Shown: positions 25,271 to 35,500 of the stretch, piece by piece | How the letters are laid out: each line of letters starts with the position of its first letter | How positions within the stretch are numbered: position 1 is the stretch's first letter | NCBI GenBank assembly: GCA_019347945.1 | Contig: JAHWKK010000015.1 | Location: 1-64,000, forward strand | DNA length: 64,000 bases | Direction of reading: 5' to 3' | Source of the DNA: Acidobacteriota bacterium | GTDB taxonomy: Bacteria; Acidobacteriota; Thermoanaerobaculia; Gp7-AA8; JAHWKK01 | Program-made: the position numbers and the translations under genes | The notes under the pieces: generated by a model | The model's database searches: none | Seen by the model: the letters and a program-made list of their open reading frames with translations, nothing else | What the model was told of the DNA's origin: nothing

Positions 25271-26917
25271 ATGAGCCTGCGCATCATTCCCCTCGGGGGA
25301 CTCGGGGAGTTCGGCCGCAACACGATGGTGTTCGAGACCGGGAGGTCGGCCATCATCGTCGACTGCGGAATGTCTTTTCCGGAACCATCGACGCTCGGAG
25401 TCGACGTCGTACTGCCGGATCTCACCTACGTCGAATCAATTCGCGAAAAAGTTCACGGCATATTTCTCACCCACGGCCACGAAGATCACATCGGAGCCGT
25501 ACCGTATCTCGCGAATATCGTCGATGCGCCGATTTTCGGGCGGCCCCTCACGCTGGCATTCGTGAAGGAGAAGTTCGTCGAGATGCCACCGGCGAATGAC
25601 GTCGACCTGCGAGTCATCCGGCCGCGCGAGGCCGTGGAGGTGGGCGACTTCCGGGTCGAGGCGATTCATGTCACGCACTCGATCGTCGATGCGGCGGCGT
25701 TCGCCATCCAAACCCCGGAAGGAATGGTGATTCACACGGGGGACTACAAGTTCGATCCGACGCCGGTCGCCGGGCCCCCGTCGGATCTCGCTCGGTTCGG
25801 CCAGTTGGGGGATGAAGGGGTCACGTTGCTGGTGGGAGACTCGACCAACTCGATGTCGCCCGGAGTCTGCGGTTCGGAATCGTCGGTGGGCCGGTCGCTC
25901 GAAAAGTATTTCGAATCGAGTGAAGGAAGAATCTTTTTCACGACATTCGCGTCTCACGTTCATCGCCTCCAGCAGGTCGTCGAGCTCGCGGAGGAATTCG
26001 ACAGGCGAATCTGGCTCGTCGGAAGGAGTCTCATCGAGAATGTCGCGCACGCCGAGCGGCTCGGGTATCTGTCGATTCCGAGGCACGTGAGAGGGGACGG
26101 CAAGACGGTCGACGACGACGATCTCGACGCGGTGATCATCTGTTCCGGCTCCCAGGGAGAACCGAACTCCTCACTCGCGAGGATCGCCCGCCGCGAGCAC
26201 CGGGTCGCGACCGTCGTTCCGGGAGACATGGTGATCTTTTCGGCGAGAACGATTCCGGGCAACGAGCGAAGTGTGATGCATGTGATCGATCATCTGCTCG
26301 ACTCCGGTGCGGAGATCGTTTACGAACAGGAAGGCATTCATGTTTCCGGGCACGCCTACCTCGAGGAGCTGAAAACGATGTTCACGTTGACCCGGCCTCG
26401 CTTCTTCATCCCCGCGCACGGTTCCCGACTCAATCTCGAGCGGCATGCGGAAGTTGCCGAGGCGATGGGGATAGAGCCGAACGCGGTCCTCCGGATCGTC
26501 AATGGTGACGTTGCGGAGATTGATGGAGACGTCGCCCGGATTCTCGATGAAAAAGTCCCTGCAGGTCGGGTTTTCGTCGACAGAGAACAGGAAGAGGTTC
26601 CGACGCTCGTTGTGCGCGATCGGCAACATCTGGGCGAAGACGGGTTCGTGATCGTCGTTGCCGCGATCGACCAGCAGGCTGGCGAGCTCGTTCGAGATCC
26701 CGAGATCATCACGAGAGGAGTCATCCACGTTGACGCCAACCAGGCCTTCATCGACGAGGTACGGAAACTGCTAAGGGACGCGATGAACGACGCGTCGCTC
26801 GACGAGATACGCGACGTTGAAAACGTACAGGAAATGATGCGACGCGAGTTGAAGCGATTCTTCCGAAAGCGCCTGGGACGGCGACCGATGATCCTCCCCG
26901 TCGTGTGGGAGATGTGA
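25271..26917 (+). CDS. rnj: Ribonuclease J
   Basis: A 548-residue metallo-beta-lactamase/beta-CASP ribonuclease acting on mRNA and rRNA 5' ends and internally. It starts MSLRIIPLGGLGEFGRN, and carries the zinc motif THGHEDHIGA near residue 75, HTGDYKFDPTP, GDSTNS, the beta-CASP region SGSQGEP and the C-terminal HVSGHAYLEE and PAHGSRL segments. Length matches bacterial RNase J (about 550). The frame continues open upstream through the repeat region, but the ATG at 25271 matches the family N-terminus. The uppP gene follows after 4 bp, so they likely form an operon. Confidence 0.93.
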   Translation: MSLRIIPLGGLGEFGRNTMVFETGRSAIIVDCGMSFPEPSTLGVDVVLPDLTYVESIREKVHGIFLTHGHEDHIGAVPYLANIVDAPIFGRPLTLAFVKEKFVEMPPANDVDLRVIRPREAVEVGDFRVEAIHVTHSIVDAAAFAIQTPEGMVIHTGDYKFDPTPVAGPPSDLARFGQLGDEGVTLLVGDSTNSMSPGVCGSESSVGRSLEKYFESSEGRIFFTTFASHVHRLQQVVELAEEFDRRIWLVGRSLIENVAHAERLGYLSIPRHVRGDGKTVDDDDLDAVIICSGSQGEPNSSLARIARREHRVATVVPGDMVIFSARTIPGNERSVMHVIDHLLDSGAEIVYEQEGIHVSGHAYLEELKTMFTLTRPRFFIPAHGSRLNLERHAEVAEAMGIEPNAVLRIVNGDVAEIDGDVARILDEKVPAGRVFVDREQEEVPTLVVRDRQHLGEDGFVIVVAAIDQQAGELVRDPEIITRGVIHVDANQAFIDEVRKLLRDAMNDASLDEIRDVENVQEMMRRELKRFFRKRLGRRPMILPVVWEM

Positions 26918-26921
26918 CCGT

Positions 26922-27752
26922 TTGACGATCGTCCAGGCAATCGTACTCGGTCTCGTTCAGGGCCTCACCGAATTCATACCCGTCAGTTCCACGGGGCATC
27001 TGAGGGTGATCCCCGACCTTCTCGGCTGGGGTGACCCCGGCGCGGCCGCCTCGGCCGTCATCCAGCTCGGCACGCTCCTGGCCGTTCTGATCTACTTTTT
27101 CAGGGATATCGTGAACCTGACAACCGCCTTCTTCCGGGGAATCGTTTCCCGGAAACCGCTTGCAGACCAGGAGTCGCGTCTGGCGTGGCTGATCATCCTG
27201 GGGACCATCCCCATCGGAATTTTCGGGCTGACGTTCAAGGACTTCATCGAAACCCGAGCGCGCAATCTCTGGATCGTGGCTTTCGCTCTGATCGCGATCG
27301 CGATTCTCCTGATGATCGCCGAGGCCTATGCAAGGAGGCGGGAATCGAAAGAGATGGAGGAGATCACCGTCATGGATACGGTGATCATCGGTTTCGGGCA
27401 GGCGCTCGCGCTGATTCCCGGCATGTCACGATCCGGTTCGACGATCATGACGGGCTTGTTTCGAAAGCTGAACCACCGGGCAGCCGCGCGCTTCTCCTTT
27501 CTCCTCAGCATCCCCGCGATCGGAGCGAGCGGGGTTTTCGAGCTCCTTGCGGAATGGGATCATCTGGCAGATCTCGGATGGGTGCCGATGTTCGTGGCGA
27601 TCTTCTTCGCGTTTCTGTCGGGCTGGGCGTCGATCTGGTTCCTTCTCCGCTTTCTCGAAAAGCACACGACGCACGTATTCGCCTGGTACCGGATCGCACT
27701 GGGGCTGCTCATCATGGGATTGCTGCTCGCCGGTACGGTCCAGCCGTACTGA
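26922..27752 (+). CDS. uppP: Undecaprenyl-diphosphatase (BacA type)
   Basis: A 276-residue integral membrane enzyme that dephosphorylates undecaprenyl pyrophosphate, recycling the lipid carrier for peptidoglycan and other envelope glycans. The signature QGLTEFIPVSSTGHL lies near residue 15 and PGMSRSGSTIMTGL near residue 168; both belong to the BacA active site. The TTG start at 26922 matches the family N-terminus, with GGGAG 11 bases upstream. It is coupled to the RNase J gene and followed by a purine-rich repeat. Confidence 0.94.
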   Translation: MTIVQAIVLGLVQGLTEFIPVSSTGHLRVIPDLLGWGDPGAAASAVIQLGTLLAVLIYFFRDIVNLTTAFFRGIVSRKPLADQESRLAWLIILGTIPIGIFGLTFKDFIETRARNLWIVAFALIAIAILLMIAEAYARRRESKEMEEITVMDTVIIGFGQALALIPGMSRSGSTIMTGLFRKLNHRAAARFSFLLSIPAIGASGVFELLAEWDHLADLGWVPMFVAIFFAFLSGWASIWFLLRFLEKHTTHVFAWYRIALGLLIMGLLLAGTVQPY

Positions 27753-27792
27753 GAGGCGAGAGACGAGAGGCGATGGCCGAGAGGCGAGAGAA
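27753..27792. repeat. Purine-rich tract of GAGGCGAGA units behind uppP
   Basis: Starts at the base after the uppP stop codon and runs GAGAGGCGAGAGACGAGAGG onward with a second GAGAGGCGAGAG. Same style as the tracts behind asnS and behind the hydrolase gene. Confidence 0.8.
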
Positions 27793-27852
27793 GTTGGCTT
27801 GCTACGCTCGCATCAGCAGAGCAGAGTGTGTCGAATGGGCGAAAACGATGAT

Positions 27853-30800
27853 TCACGATCGCTTCCTGCCTCGGCGCCGTTTTCGTCGAATCAGCCAGAC
27901 TGCGAACAGTCCGGCTGCCACCGCCACGATCACGCCGGCGCGGCGAGCCTGAGAAGCGGGTTGATCATCTCGATCGGATACGCGTCCCGTCAGCGCCTGC
28001 TCGACGAGCTGAGCGGTGTGAAAGGGCTTGCTGCCGGAGAGCTGGCGAACCTGTTCCCTGCAGGAGAAGCCGTCGGCGACGACGATGGCCTCCCGGGGAG
28101 CGGAACGGATCGCTGGCAGAAGCTCCCGGTTCGCGATTGCCACTGAAACATCGAACTTGTGAGCTTCGAATCCGAACGCTCCCGCCATTCCGCAACAGCC
28201 GATGTCGCCGTTCAGACGGCGAACACCGATGGAAGTGAGAACGTCGTCGTCGACCGTCGATGTCGAGAGTGCTTTCCGATGGCAATGTGACTGAACGATC
28301 GCGTCGACGGGGGCCATCGACGGGAGCTCGGCCGAGAGCAGCGGCTGCCGGACGAGCTCCTGAAACGTGATGAACTGGGTGGACAGCGCCTTGGCTCGCG
28401 GATCGTCCGGAAAAAGATTCAGGAGCTCGTCGCGGAAAACCGACGTGCAGCCCGGCTCGAGACCGACGATGGGCGTTCGTGCATCGATCTCCGGCTCGAG
28501 GCGATCCAGAATGTTCGCGAGCTTCTTTTTCGCGAAGTGCAGAAAGCCGAAATCGTAGAAGGGGCGTCCGCAGCAGAGTCCTTCCGGGGAGAGATCGACA
28601 CGGAATCCGAGTGCTTCGAGGGAAGCGATGGCAGAGCTCCCGATTTCGGGATTGAAGCAATCGGTGAAGGTATCGGCCCAGAGGATGACGCGTTTGCCGT
28701 CACTCACCCGGGGTTCCCGCGCCCGGTGCATGCGCTGCAGCGATTTCGGGGCGAATCGGGGCAATTCACGCCCCTGCGAGATGCCGGCAAGCCGCTTACC
28801 GAAGCTGCCGGCGAGACTTGTCATCGCGTTCGTCAGCCCGGGATAGCGGGAGCCGAGCCTGGCCCACTCCGGGATCAGACCCATGGTGTACGCAGCGCGG
28901 GGTCTCGCTCTCCCTTTGTAGTAGTGATGCAGGAACTCCGATTTGTAGGTGGCCATGTCGACACCGACCGGGCATTCCGATTTGCACGCCTTGCAGGAGA
29001 GACAGAGATCGAGCGCCTCGCGAACCTCGTCGGATTTCCATCCCCGGTCGAGAACGCTGCCGTCTATCATCTCGAAGAGAAGGCGTGCACGGCCGCGGGT
29101 CGAGTGCTTCTCTTCACGCGTCACCATGTAGCTGGGGCACATCGTTCCCCCCTCGGTGCGCCGGCACTCACCGACGCCGACGCAGCGGATCATCGCGTTG
29201 GTGAAGCTGCCTTCGTCCTGTTCGTAGGCGAAAGCGGTGTCGGTTCGCATCGGCTGCCACTGCGCTCCGAGACGGAGGTTGGAATCGATCGGATAGGGAT
29301 CGACGACCTTCCCCGGATTCATCCGCCCCTCCGGGTCCCAGGCTCGTTTGAACTCGCGAAACGCCTCGATCAGCTCGTCGCCGAACATGATCGGAAGGAG
29401 CTCCGCCCGCGCCTGGCCATCACCATGCTCACCCGAGAGCGATCCGCCATGTCTCACGACCAGATGTGCGGCCCGTTCGACGAACTCGCGGAAAAAGGCG
29501 ATCCCCTCGTTCGATTCCAGGTCGAAGTTGATCCGCGTGTGCACGCAGCCGTCACCGAAGTGGCCATAGAGATTCGAGCGGTATCCGTACTCGTTCATCA
29601 GACTGCGAAGCTCGCGGAGGTAGGAGCCGAGGCGATCGGGCCGGACGGCGGCGTCCTCCCACCCTTCCCATGCGTGCGGCTGGCCCGGAACGACGGCGGT
29701 GGCTCCGAGCGCCGATTCGCGAGTCTTCCAGACGAGGCGGGCCAGCTGGGGATCGTCGAAGATTCTGATGGAGGGGCGGTTCTTCCGTTTCCGCTGCATC
29801 ATCGCGACGAACTCCGCGACGCGCTCGCCGAGCTCCTCAGAGGAGTCGGCTCCGTGCTCGACGAGCAGCCATCCTCGACCCTCCGGGAGAAGATCGGCGG
29901 CTTCCGGGTAGAGGTTCTTCTTCCGCATGTCGCGAATGAGGTTGTCGTCGATTCCCTCGAGTCCGATCGGTGCGCCTTTCATGACCGCGGGGACCATGTC
30001 CGCAGCAACGTAGACGTCGTCGAAGCCGAGGACCACCAGAGAGCGGTAAGGCGGGCTTGGAACGAGCCTCGCGGCGGCCTCGAGCACGAAGACGCACGTC
30101 CCTTCCGTACCGACGAGCGATCGGGCGACATTGAAGCCGTGCTCCGGAAGGAGTTGCTCGAGGTTGAATCCGGAGACGTTTCGGGGAATGGGCGGAAACT
30201 TCTTTCTGATCAGGTCGCCGTAGCGGTCCCGGATGGAGCGGAGCTCGGAGTAGATCTGACCGCGCCGGCCTCCGGCAGCGATGATCGATGCGAGGTCGTC
30301 CTCGGAGGTGGGCCCGACGACCATTTCGACCCCGTCGGCGGTCAGAACCCGCATCGATTCGATGTTCGCATCGGTCTTGCCGGACATGATCGAATGAACG
30401 CCGCAGGAGTTGTTGCCGATCATTCCACCGAGGGTGCAGCGGCTGTGAGTCGCCGGGTCGGGACCGAATGTGAGCCCGTGCACTTCGGCGGCGTCACGGA
30501 GCCGGTCGAGGACGACGCCCGGCTCGACTCGGGCGATCCGCCGGACGGGATCGAGCTCCAGGATGCGGTTCATGTACTTCGAGGTGTCGATGACGACCGC
30601 GACGTTGCAGCACTGCCCGGCGAGGGAGGTGCCGCCACCTCGCGCGAGAATCGGTGCACCGTGATCGCGCGCGATCCTCAGAGTGGCGACGACGTCGTCT
30701 TCATCCCGCGGAACGACGAGACCGATGGGGACCTGACGGTAGTTCGACGCATCGGTGGAGTACATTGCCCGGGCACCGTGATCGAATCGGACTTCTCCGC

Positions 30801-30858
30801 GAACCGCTTCGCGAAGATCGCTCGAGAGGCGCTCGGCATCACCGTTCCAATTCGTCAT
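27853..30858 (-). CDS. FAD-linked oxidase/Fe-S oxidoreductase fusion with C-terminal membrane helix
   Basis: A 1001-residue protein in the GlcD/D-lactate dehydrogenase type family. Residues about 40-215 form the FAD-binding PCMH domain (ARGGGTSLAGQ, GGMIGNNSCGVHS), followed by the FAD-oxidase C-terminal domain to about 540. A ferredoxin-like region has CLSCKACKSECP near residue 635, and a CCG-type domain follows (LCCGRPFYDFG, GCCGMAGAFG). It would oxidise a 2-hydroxy acid such as D-lactate or glycolate and pass electrons to a carrier. Unusually, the end carries about 20 hydrophobic residues (AGVIVAVAAGLFAVWLI) and a KRRRGRKR tail, which would anchor it at the inner face of the membrane. Substrate is not decidable. 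Confidence 0.88.
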   Translation of the reverse strand: MTNWNGDAERLSSDLREAVRGEVRFDHGARAMYSTDASNYRQVPIGLVVPRDEDDVVATLRIARDHGAPILARGGGTSLAGQCCNVAVVIDTSKYMNRILELDPVRRIARVEPGVVLDRLRDAAEVHGLTFGPDPATHSRCTLGGMIGNNSCGVHSIMSGKTDANIESMRVLTADGVEMVVGPTSEDDLASIIAAGGRRGQIYSELRSIRDRYGDLIRKKFPPIPRNVSGFNLEQLLPEHGFNVARSLVGTEGTCVFVLEAAARLVPSPPYRSLVVLGFDDVYVAADMVPAVMKGAPIGLEGIDDNLIRDMRKKNLYPEAADLLPEGRGWLLVEHGADSSEELGERVAEFVAMMQRKRKNRPSIRIFDDPQLARLVWKTRESALGATAVVPGQPHAWEGWEDAAVRPDRLGSYLRELRSLMNEYGYRSNLYGHFGDGCVHTRINFDLESNEGIAFFREFVERAAHLVVRHGGSLSGEHGDGQARAELLPIMFGDELIEAFREFKRAWDPEGRMNPGKVVDPYPIDSNLRLGAQWQPMRTDTAFAYEQDEGSFTNAMIRCVGVGECRRTEGGTMCPSYMVTREEKHSTRGRARLLFEMIDGSVLDRGWKSDEVREALDLCLSCKACKSECPVGVDMATYKSEFLHHYYKGRARPRAAYTMGLIPEWARLGSRYPGLTNAMTSLAGSFGKRLAGISQGRELPRFAPKSLQRMHRAREPRVSDGKRVILWADTFTDCFNPEIGSSAIASLEALGFRVDLSPEGLCCGRPFYDFGFLHFAKKKLANILDRLEPEIDARTPIVGLEPGCTSVFRDELLNLFPDDPRAKALSTQFITFQELVRQPLLSAELPSMAPVDAIVQSHCHRKALSTSTVDDDVLTSIGVRRLNGDIGCCGMAGAFGFEAHKFDVSVAIANRELLPAIRSAPREAIVVADGFSCREQVRQLSGSKPFHTAQLVEQALTGRVSDRDDQPASQARRAGVIVAVAAGLFAVWLIRRKRRRGRKRS

Positions 30859-30875
30859 CTCTGAAGTATTACCGC

Positions 30876-30917
30876 GTCGGACTCGTCGGACAAGTCAGAC
30901 ACGTCGGACTGTCCGAC
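30876..30917. repeat. 9-bp-period GTCGGAC repeat in the guaA/oxidoreductase gap
   Basis: GTCGGAC (one copy GTCAGAC) starts at 30876, 30885, 30894 and 30903, then an inverted GTCCGAC at 30911-30917 can pair with the last copy. It fills the gap up to the guaA stop. Two copies of the same motif with the same period occur inverted at 60668-60683. Confidence 0.8.
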
Positions 30918-32459
30918 TCACTCCCACTCGATCGTGCTGGGAGGCTTGGACGAGACGTCGTAGACGACCCGGTTGATCCCCTTCACTTCGTTGACGATGC
31001 GCCTTGAAATATGGTCGAGGACGTCGGGAGGAAACCGATACCAGTCGGCGGTCATGAAGTCGCTGGTCGTCACGGCACGGAGTGCACAGACGTTCTCGTA
31101 GGTTCGCTGGTCACCCATGACGCCGACACTTCGCACCGGAAGGAGGACGGCGAGCGCCTGAGCGATCTCGTCGTAGAGACCAGCTCGCCGGATCTCGTCG
31201 ACGAAGATGGCGTCGGCCTGCTGGAGGATCGCGACGCGCTCGGCGGTGACTTCTCCGAGAATGCGGACCGCGAGCCCGGGTCCCGGGAACGGATGCCGCC
31301 AGACGAACTCACGCTCGAGTCCGAGCTCCACGCCGAGCTGGCGGACCTCGTCCTTGAAGAGCTCTCTCAGTGGCTCGATCAGCTTCAGCCCCATCTTCTC
31401 CGGCAGGCCGCCGACGTTGTGATGGGTCTTGATGACGGCGGACGGTCCACGGACGGAGACGGACTCGATGACGTCGGGATAGAGGGTTCCCTGCACGAGA
31501 TATTCGACTTCTTCGATCTTCCGGGCTTCTTCTTCGAAGACGGCGATGAACTCGTAACCGATGAAGCGCCGCTTCAGCTCGGGATCGTCGATTCCGGCGA
31601 GCTTGGAGAGAAAACGCTCACGTGCATCGACCGCCACGACGTGGAGACCGAGCCCGTCGCTCAGCCTCGAAACGACCTGCAGCGCCTCGTCCTTGCGAAG
31701 GACGCCATTGTCGACGAATACCGCCGTGAGCTGCTCGCCGATTGCACGGCCGACGAGGAGTGCGGCGACGGACGAATCGACCCCGCCGCTGACGGCTGCG
31801 ATCACGCGACTCGAGCCGACGGTTTCCCGGATCTCAGCGATCTTGCGATCGCGAAACCCCTCGATACTCCAGTCGGCGCTGCTCTCGCAAATTCCGAAAA
31901 CGAAATTGCGGAGGATTTTCGATCCCTCTTCGGTATGAGAAACCTCCGGGTGAAACTGGATTCCGTAAATCTTCCGGTCATGATTCGCGAAGGCGGCGAG
32001 GGGGGCGTTGGCCGACGAGGCAATCGTCGTGAAGCTCGAAGGAGATTTCGTGATGCGATCGCCATGGCTCATCCAGACGCGCTGTCGTGATGCAGTTCCT
32101 TCGAAAAGGGGAGATGAGGTCGTCTCGATCGTTGCGGCTCCGTACTCACGATGCGTCGCCGGCTCAACCTCGCCATCCAGAAGGTGAGCGGTCAGCTGCA
32201 TCCCGTAGCAAACGCCAAGAACCGGGATCCCCATGTCGAAAACCTCGCGCGAGCAATGGGGTGCTTGCTCGGCGAAAACCGATTGCGGCCCTCCGGAGAG
32301 GATGATGCCGGCGGGCTTCATACGGCGAATTGCTTCCGGGTCGAAATCGTATGGGTGAATCTCGCAGTAGACCTCGAGCTCGCGAATCCTTCGTGCGATC
32401 AGCTGCGTGTATTGCGAGCCGAAATCGAGGATGAGGATGGAGGATTCCTGAGCGGTCAA
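30918..32459 (-). CDS. guaA: GMP synthase (glutamine-hydrolysing)
   Basis: A 513-residue two-domain enzyme converting XMP to GMP with glutamine and ATP. The N-terminal class I amidotransferase domain shows ILDFGSQYTQLIARRIRE, the nucleophile in GVCYGMQL and the His-Glu pair in FHPEVSHTEEG. The ATP-pyrophosphatase domain has the P-loop AVSGGVDSSVAA, and the C-terminal domain ends with the typical SKPPSTIEWE. The TTG at 32457-32459 is preferred: AAAGGAA precedes it and it gives the usual length. An in-frame TTG at 32501 would add 14 residues but lies inside the terminator of the neighbouring gene. Confidence 0.95.
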   Translation of the reverse strand: MTAQESSILILDFGSQYTQLIARRIRELEVYCEIHPYDFDPEAIRRMKPAGIILSGGPQSVFAEQAPHCSREVFDMGIPVLGVCYGMQLTAHLLDGEVEPATHREYGAATIETTSSPLFEGTASRQRVWMSHGDRITKSPSSFTTIASSANAPLAAFANHDRKIYGIQFHPEVSHTEEGSKILRNFVFGICESSADWSIEGFRDRKIAEIRETVGSSRVIAAVSGGVDSSVAALLVGRAIGEQLTAVFVDNGVLRKDEALQVVSRLSDGLGLHVVAVDARERFLSKLAGIDDPELKRRFIGYEFIAVFEEEARKIEEVEYLVQGTLYPDVIESVSVRGPSAVIKTHHNVGGLPEKMGLKLIEPLRELFKDEVRQLGVELGLEREFVWRHPFPGPGLAVRILGEVTAERVAILQQADAIFVDEIRRAGLYDEIAQALAVLLPVRSVGVMGDQRTYENVCALRAVTTSDFMTADWYRFPPDVLDHISRRIVNEVKGINRVVYDVSSKPPSTIEWE

Positions 32460-32493
32460 GAAGCGGTGTTCCTTTCGAAGGACGGCGCGGCGC

Positions 32494-32528
32494 GGAAACA
32501 AAAACGGCCGCCCGTTGGGGCGGCCGTT
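32494..32528 (-). terminator. Intrinsic terminator behind the second TonB-dependent receptor
   Basis: On the minus strand an 11-bp perfect stem (AACGGCCGCCC with GGGCGGCCGTT) and a four-base loop are followed by TTTTTGTTT. It lies between the receptor stop and guaA and insulates guaA from the receptor transcript. Confidence 0.92.
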
Positions 32529-32553
32529 GAATGATACACGTGCGGATTTCGAA

Positions 32554-35500
32554 TCAGAAGATCAGGCGGACCGCGGCCTGGTACTGGCGGGGCTGCCCGG
32601 TGAAGGAGTTTTCACGACCGAAATTCGGGTTTCTCGTGAAGTTCCAGCCCGAGCTGCTTCTGAAGGAGCCGCTGAAGTAGGTCTGGTTGCTGAACGAAAC
32701 GACCGTATTGTCTTCGTTGAGCGCGTTGAAGACCTCGCCGATGAGCTCGATACCGAAGTCGTTCCAGATCCGAAACTCCTTGCTGAGGCGAATGTCGAGC
32801 GTCGAAAAGTTCGGCTGCTCGAACGAGTTGCGCTCCATGATCGTCGCGCCGCGCTCGGCAAGGAATGCGGCGAGCTCCTCTCGGCTCGATCCGTTGGCCT
32901 GAGTCAGATCGATGATCGCCCCGTCGCGGTCGACGAAGACCGGCGTGTTGACGCCGACCTGGAACAGGCCGTTGAGCCCGCTCCTTCCGGCGTTTATCTC
33001 GGCGGTGTACGGCGAGCCGCTATTCCAGCGATAGATGCCGGAGAGATTGATGCCGAATGGAAACTCATAGGTGCCGGAGAGCACGGCGCGATGCTCGATG
33101 TTGTAGTCCGCGCGGCCTTCGCTGAGCTCCGGATTGAAAGGATCGTAGCTGCGCGAGCTCGAGGTGGAACGCTCATTCGAGTCCTGGTCGATGGCTTCCG
33201 ACCACGTGTAGTGAGCGAGCCACGAGAAGCGGCTGTCGCTGGTTGCGTATTTGCGGGTTGCGAGAGTGATCGACTCGTAAGTTCCCTCGGCGTCGCTGAC
33301 GTGCATCTTGATGTCGCGGAACGTCGGGTACGCGGCACCGCTCCGCCCGGCGGAGTAGGCCGGTAGATTGCCGTAGACGATGCCCGTCGGAACGGCGTTG
33401 ATGTTGACCAGTCTCTGCTGGTTGGTCAGGTCGGCGTAGACGCCTTCGATCGAGACGCTGTACATCCGGCCGAGCTGCTGCTCGTAGCCGAGGCTCATCC
33501 GCGTCGATTCCTGGTTCTCGAGCTCAGGAGAGACCAGCGTCAGATCCGAGGCCGACCGGACGAACTGCGCGAACTCGTCCTCGGGCACAATGTTCGGATA
33601 CGTGGGACATGGGTTTCTGCTGCAGATCAGCACGATCCGGTTGTAGTTACCCGAGATCTCGGCGAGCGGCGCAGCGTACAGAATCGATGGAATCGGTGTG
33701 AAGTACCTTCCAACCCCGCCGCGGATGACCGAGCGGCCATCAGCACGAAGGTCATATGCGAAGCCGAACCTCGGTGCGAAGTTGTCGTCGTCGTTGTTGA
33801 AGTTGTCGACGAACTCCGGAAACTGCGGGAATGCATTGCGATGCGGGGTCGGGATGTCCTGGAGGTCATACCGCAGACCGAAGTCGAGCGTGAGGTTGTC
33901 GTTGTATGTCCAGCTGTCCTGAATGAAGGCTCCCCAGGCGTTGTAATCGAACTCGGTCACCCCATCGGTGGGACCGCTGCCCTGGTCGAGACGGGAGGGG
34001 TTGTTGGCGAGAAAATCCTCGACCGAATCGAAAAAGTACTGGCCGGCATTTTCGCGGGGAAACAGATTGTAGATGTCGGTGGTGAGGTACTCGACCCCGC
34101 CCTTGACGTAATGGTTGCCCATGAGCCAGGACGCCTTCTCCTTGATCTGCAGTTTCTTCTCGTCGGTTCGGTTGGGGAGAAACTCGCTGCGCCCGAATCG
34201 GATGTCGAACGGTCCCAGATCGATGCGGGTCTCGGGCAGATTCATCTCGAGGGCGTTGATGGGACGCTCCTCGACACCGTACTGGACGATCAGCTGATTG
34301 AAGATCGAGTCGGTCAGCACGGAGTCGAGCTCGAGGACCGTGGAGTTGACGGTGTTGAACTCATCTCCCTGATTCGAGAGCATTCGCGGTGACTCACTGG
34401 GGGAGTTGTGGTAATCGGCGTAGTTGTGCCGGAGGGAGAAGTGATGGTTGGAGCCGATGTTGGCGTCGAGCTTCGCGAGATACGTCTCCTGGTCGTCGTC
34501 GCTCGCGTACTGGAACTGCTGGTCCAGAGCGCCACCGAGAAGCTGATCGATTCTGGATGTCAGCGCGTTCTGCGTGGCGGGATCGAGGTTCTGAAAACTG
34601 CTGCTGAGACGGAAGTCGTTCGCCGTGATCTGCTCGTTGATGTCCTGAAAGTCTGCGGTGAGAAAGTAGTGGAGAACATCCGTCATGATCGGACCGCCGA
34701 CGGCGACGCCGTACTGGTCGACGTCACGGGCGTCGAAGAAGTCGACGACGTTCTGACCGTCGATCGTGGCCTCTCGCTCGTCGGCCCATGAGGCGTCGCG
34801 TTTGTAGTAGAAAAGCTGCCCTTCCATCTCGTTCGTACCGCTCTTGGTGATCGCGTTGACCGTCCCGCCTACGCCCCGGTTGTACTCGGCGCTGTAGGTG
34901 GAGCGGATGACCTGCATTTCCTGGATAGCGGCCTGCGAGAAAACGAAGGGCGCTTCGGTGCCTCCACGCTCTTCACCGAAGAAGTCCGAGTTGGCCTCGG
35001 CTCCGTCGATGTTGAAATCGGTCGCGATGCCACGTGCTCCGTTGAGGGCGACGCGACCGCCGAAGGCGTCCGTCACACCGGGCGTGAGCGAGACGAGATC
35101 CTTGAAGTCTCGTCCGAGAATCGGCAGATTCTGGATCTGCTCTTCACTCACCGAATATGTGACATCGGACTCCGTCGCGTCCACGACCGGAGCTTCGGCC
35201 GTGACGATGATCTCCTCGGAGAGTTGGGGATTGAGCGTGAGCGAAACGTCAGTGGTGGCGCCTAGCCGGACCATGACGTTCTCGCGCGTCTCCTGTCCGA
35301 GCCCGACCAGCTGCGCCGAAACCCGATACGAGCCGGGAGGTAGAAGGGCGAGGATGAAGTTTCCGTCGACGTCGGTGTAACCGACTCGCGACAGACCGGT
35401 GTTCTGATTCGTGGCCGTGACGGTGACGCCGGGCAGCGGCGATCGGCTCGAGTCGGTGACCTTGCCGCGAATCTCACCGGAGGTCTGGCTCGTCTGCGCG

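Noticed and set aside
28537-30864. A 775-codon open frame antisense to the FAD/Fe-S oxidoreductase
   Set aside because: The opposite strand encodes a full-length protein with clear FAD and Fe-S motifs. Long antisense frames are expected in GC-rich genes with strong third-position bias; the antisense product has no recognisable domain.
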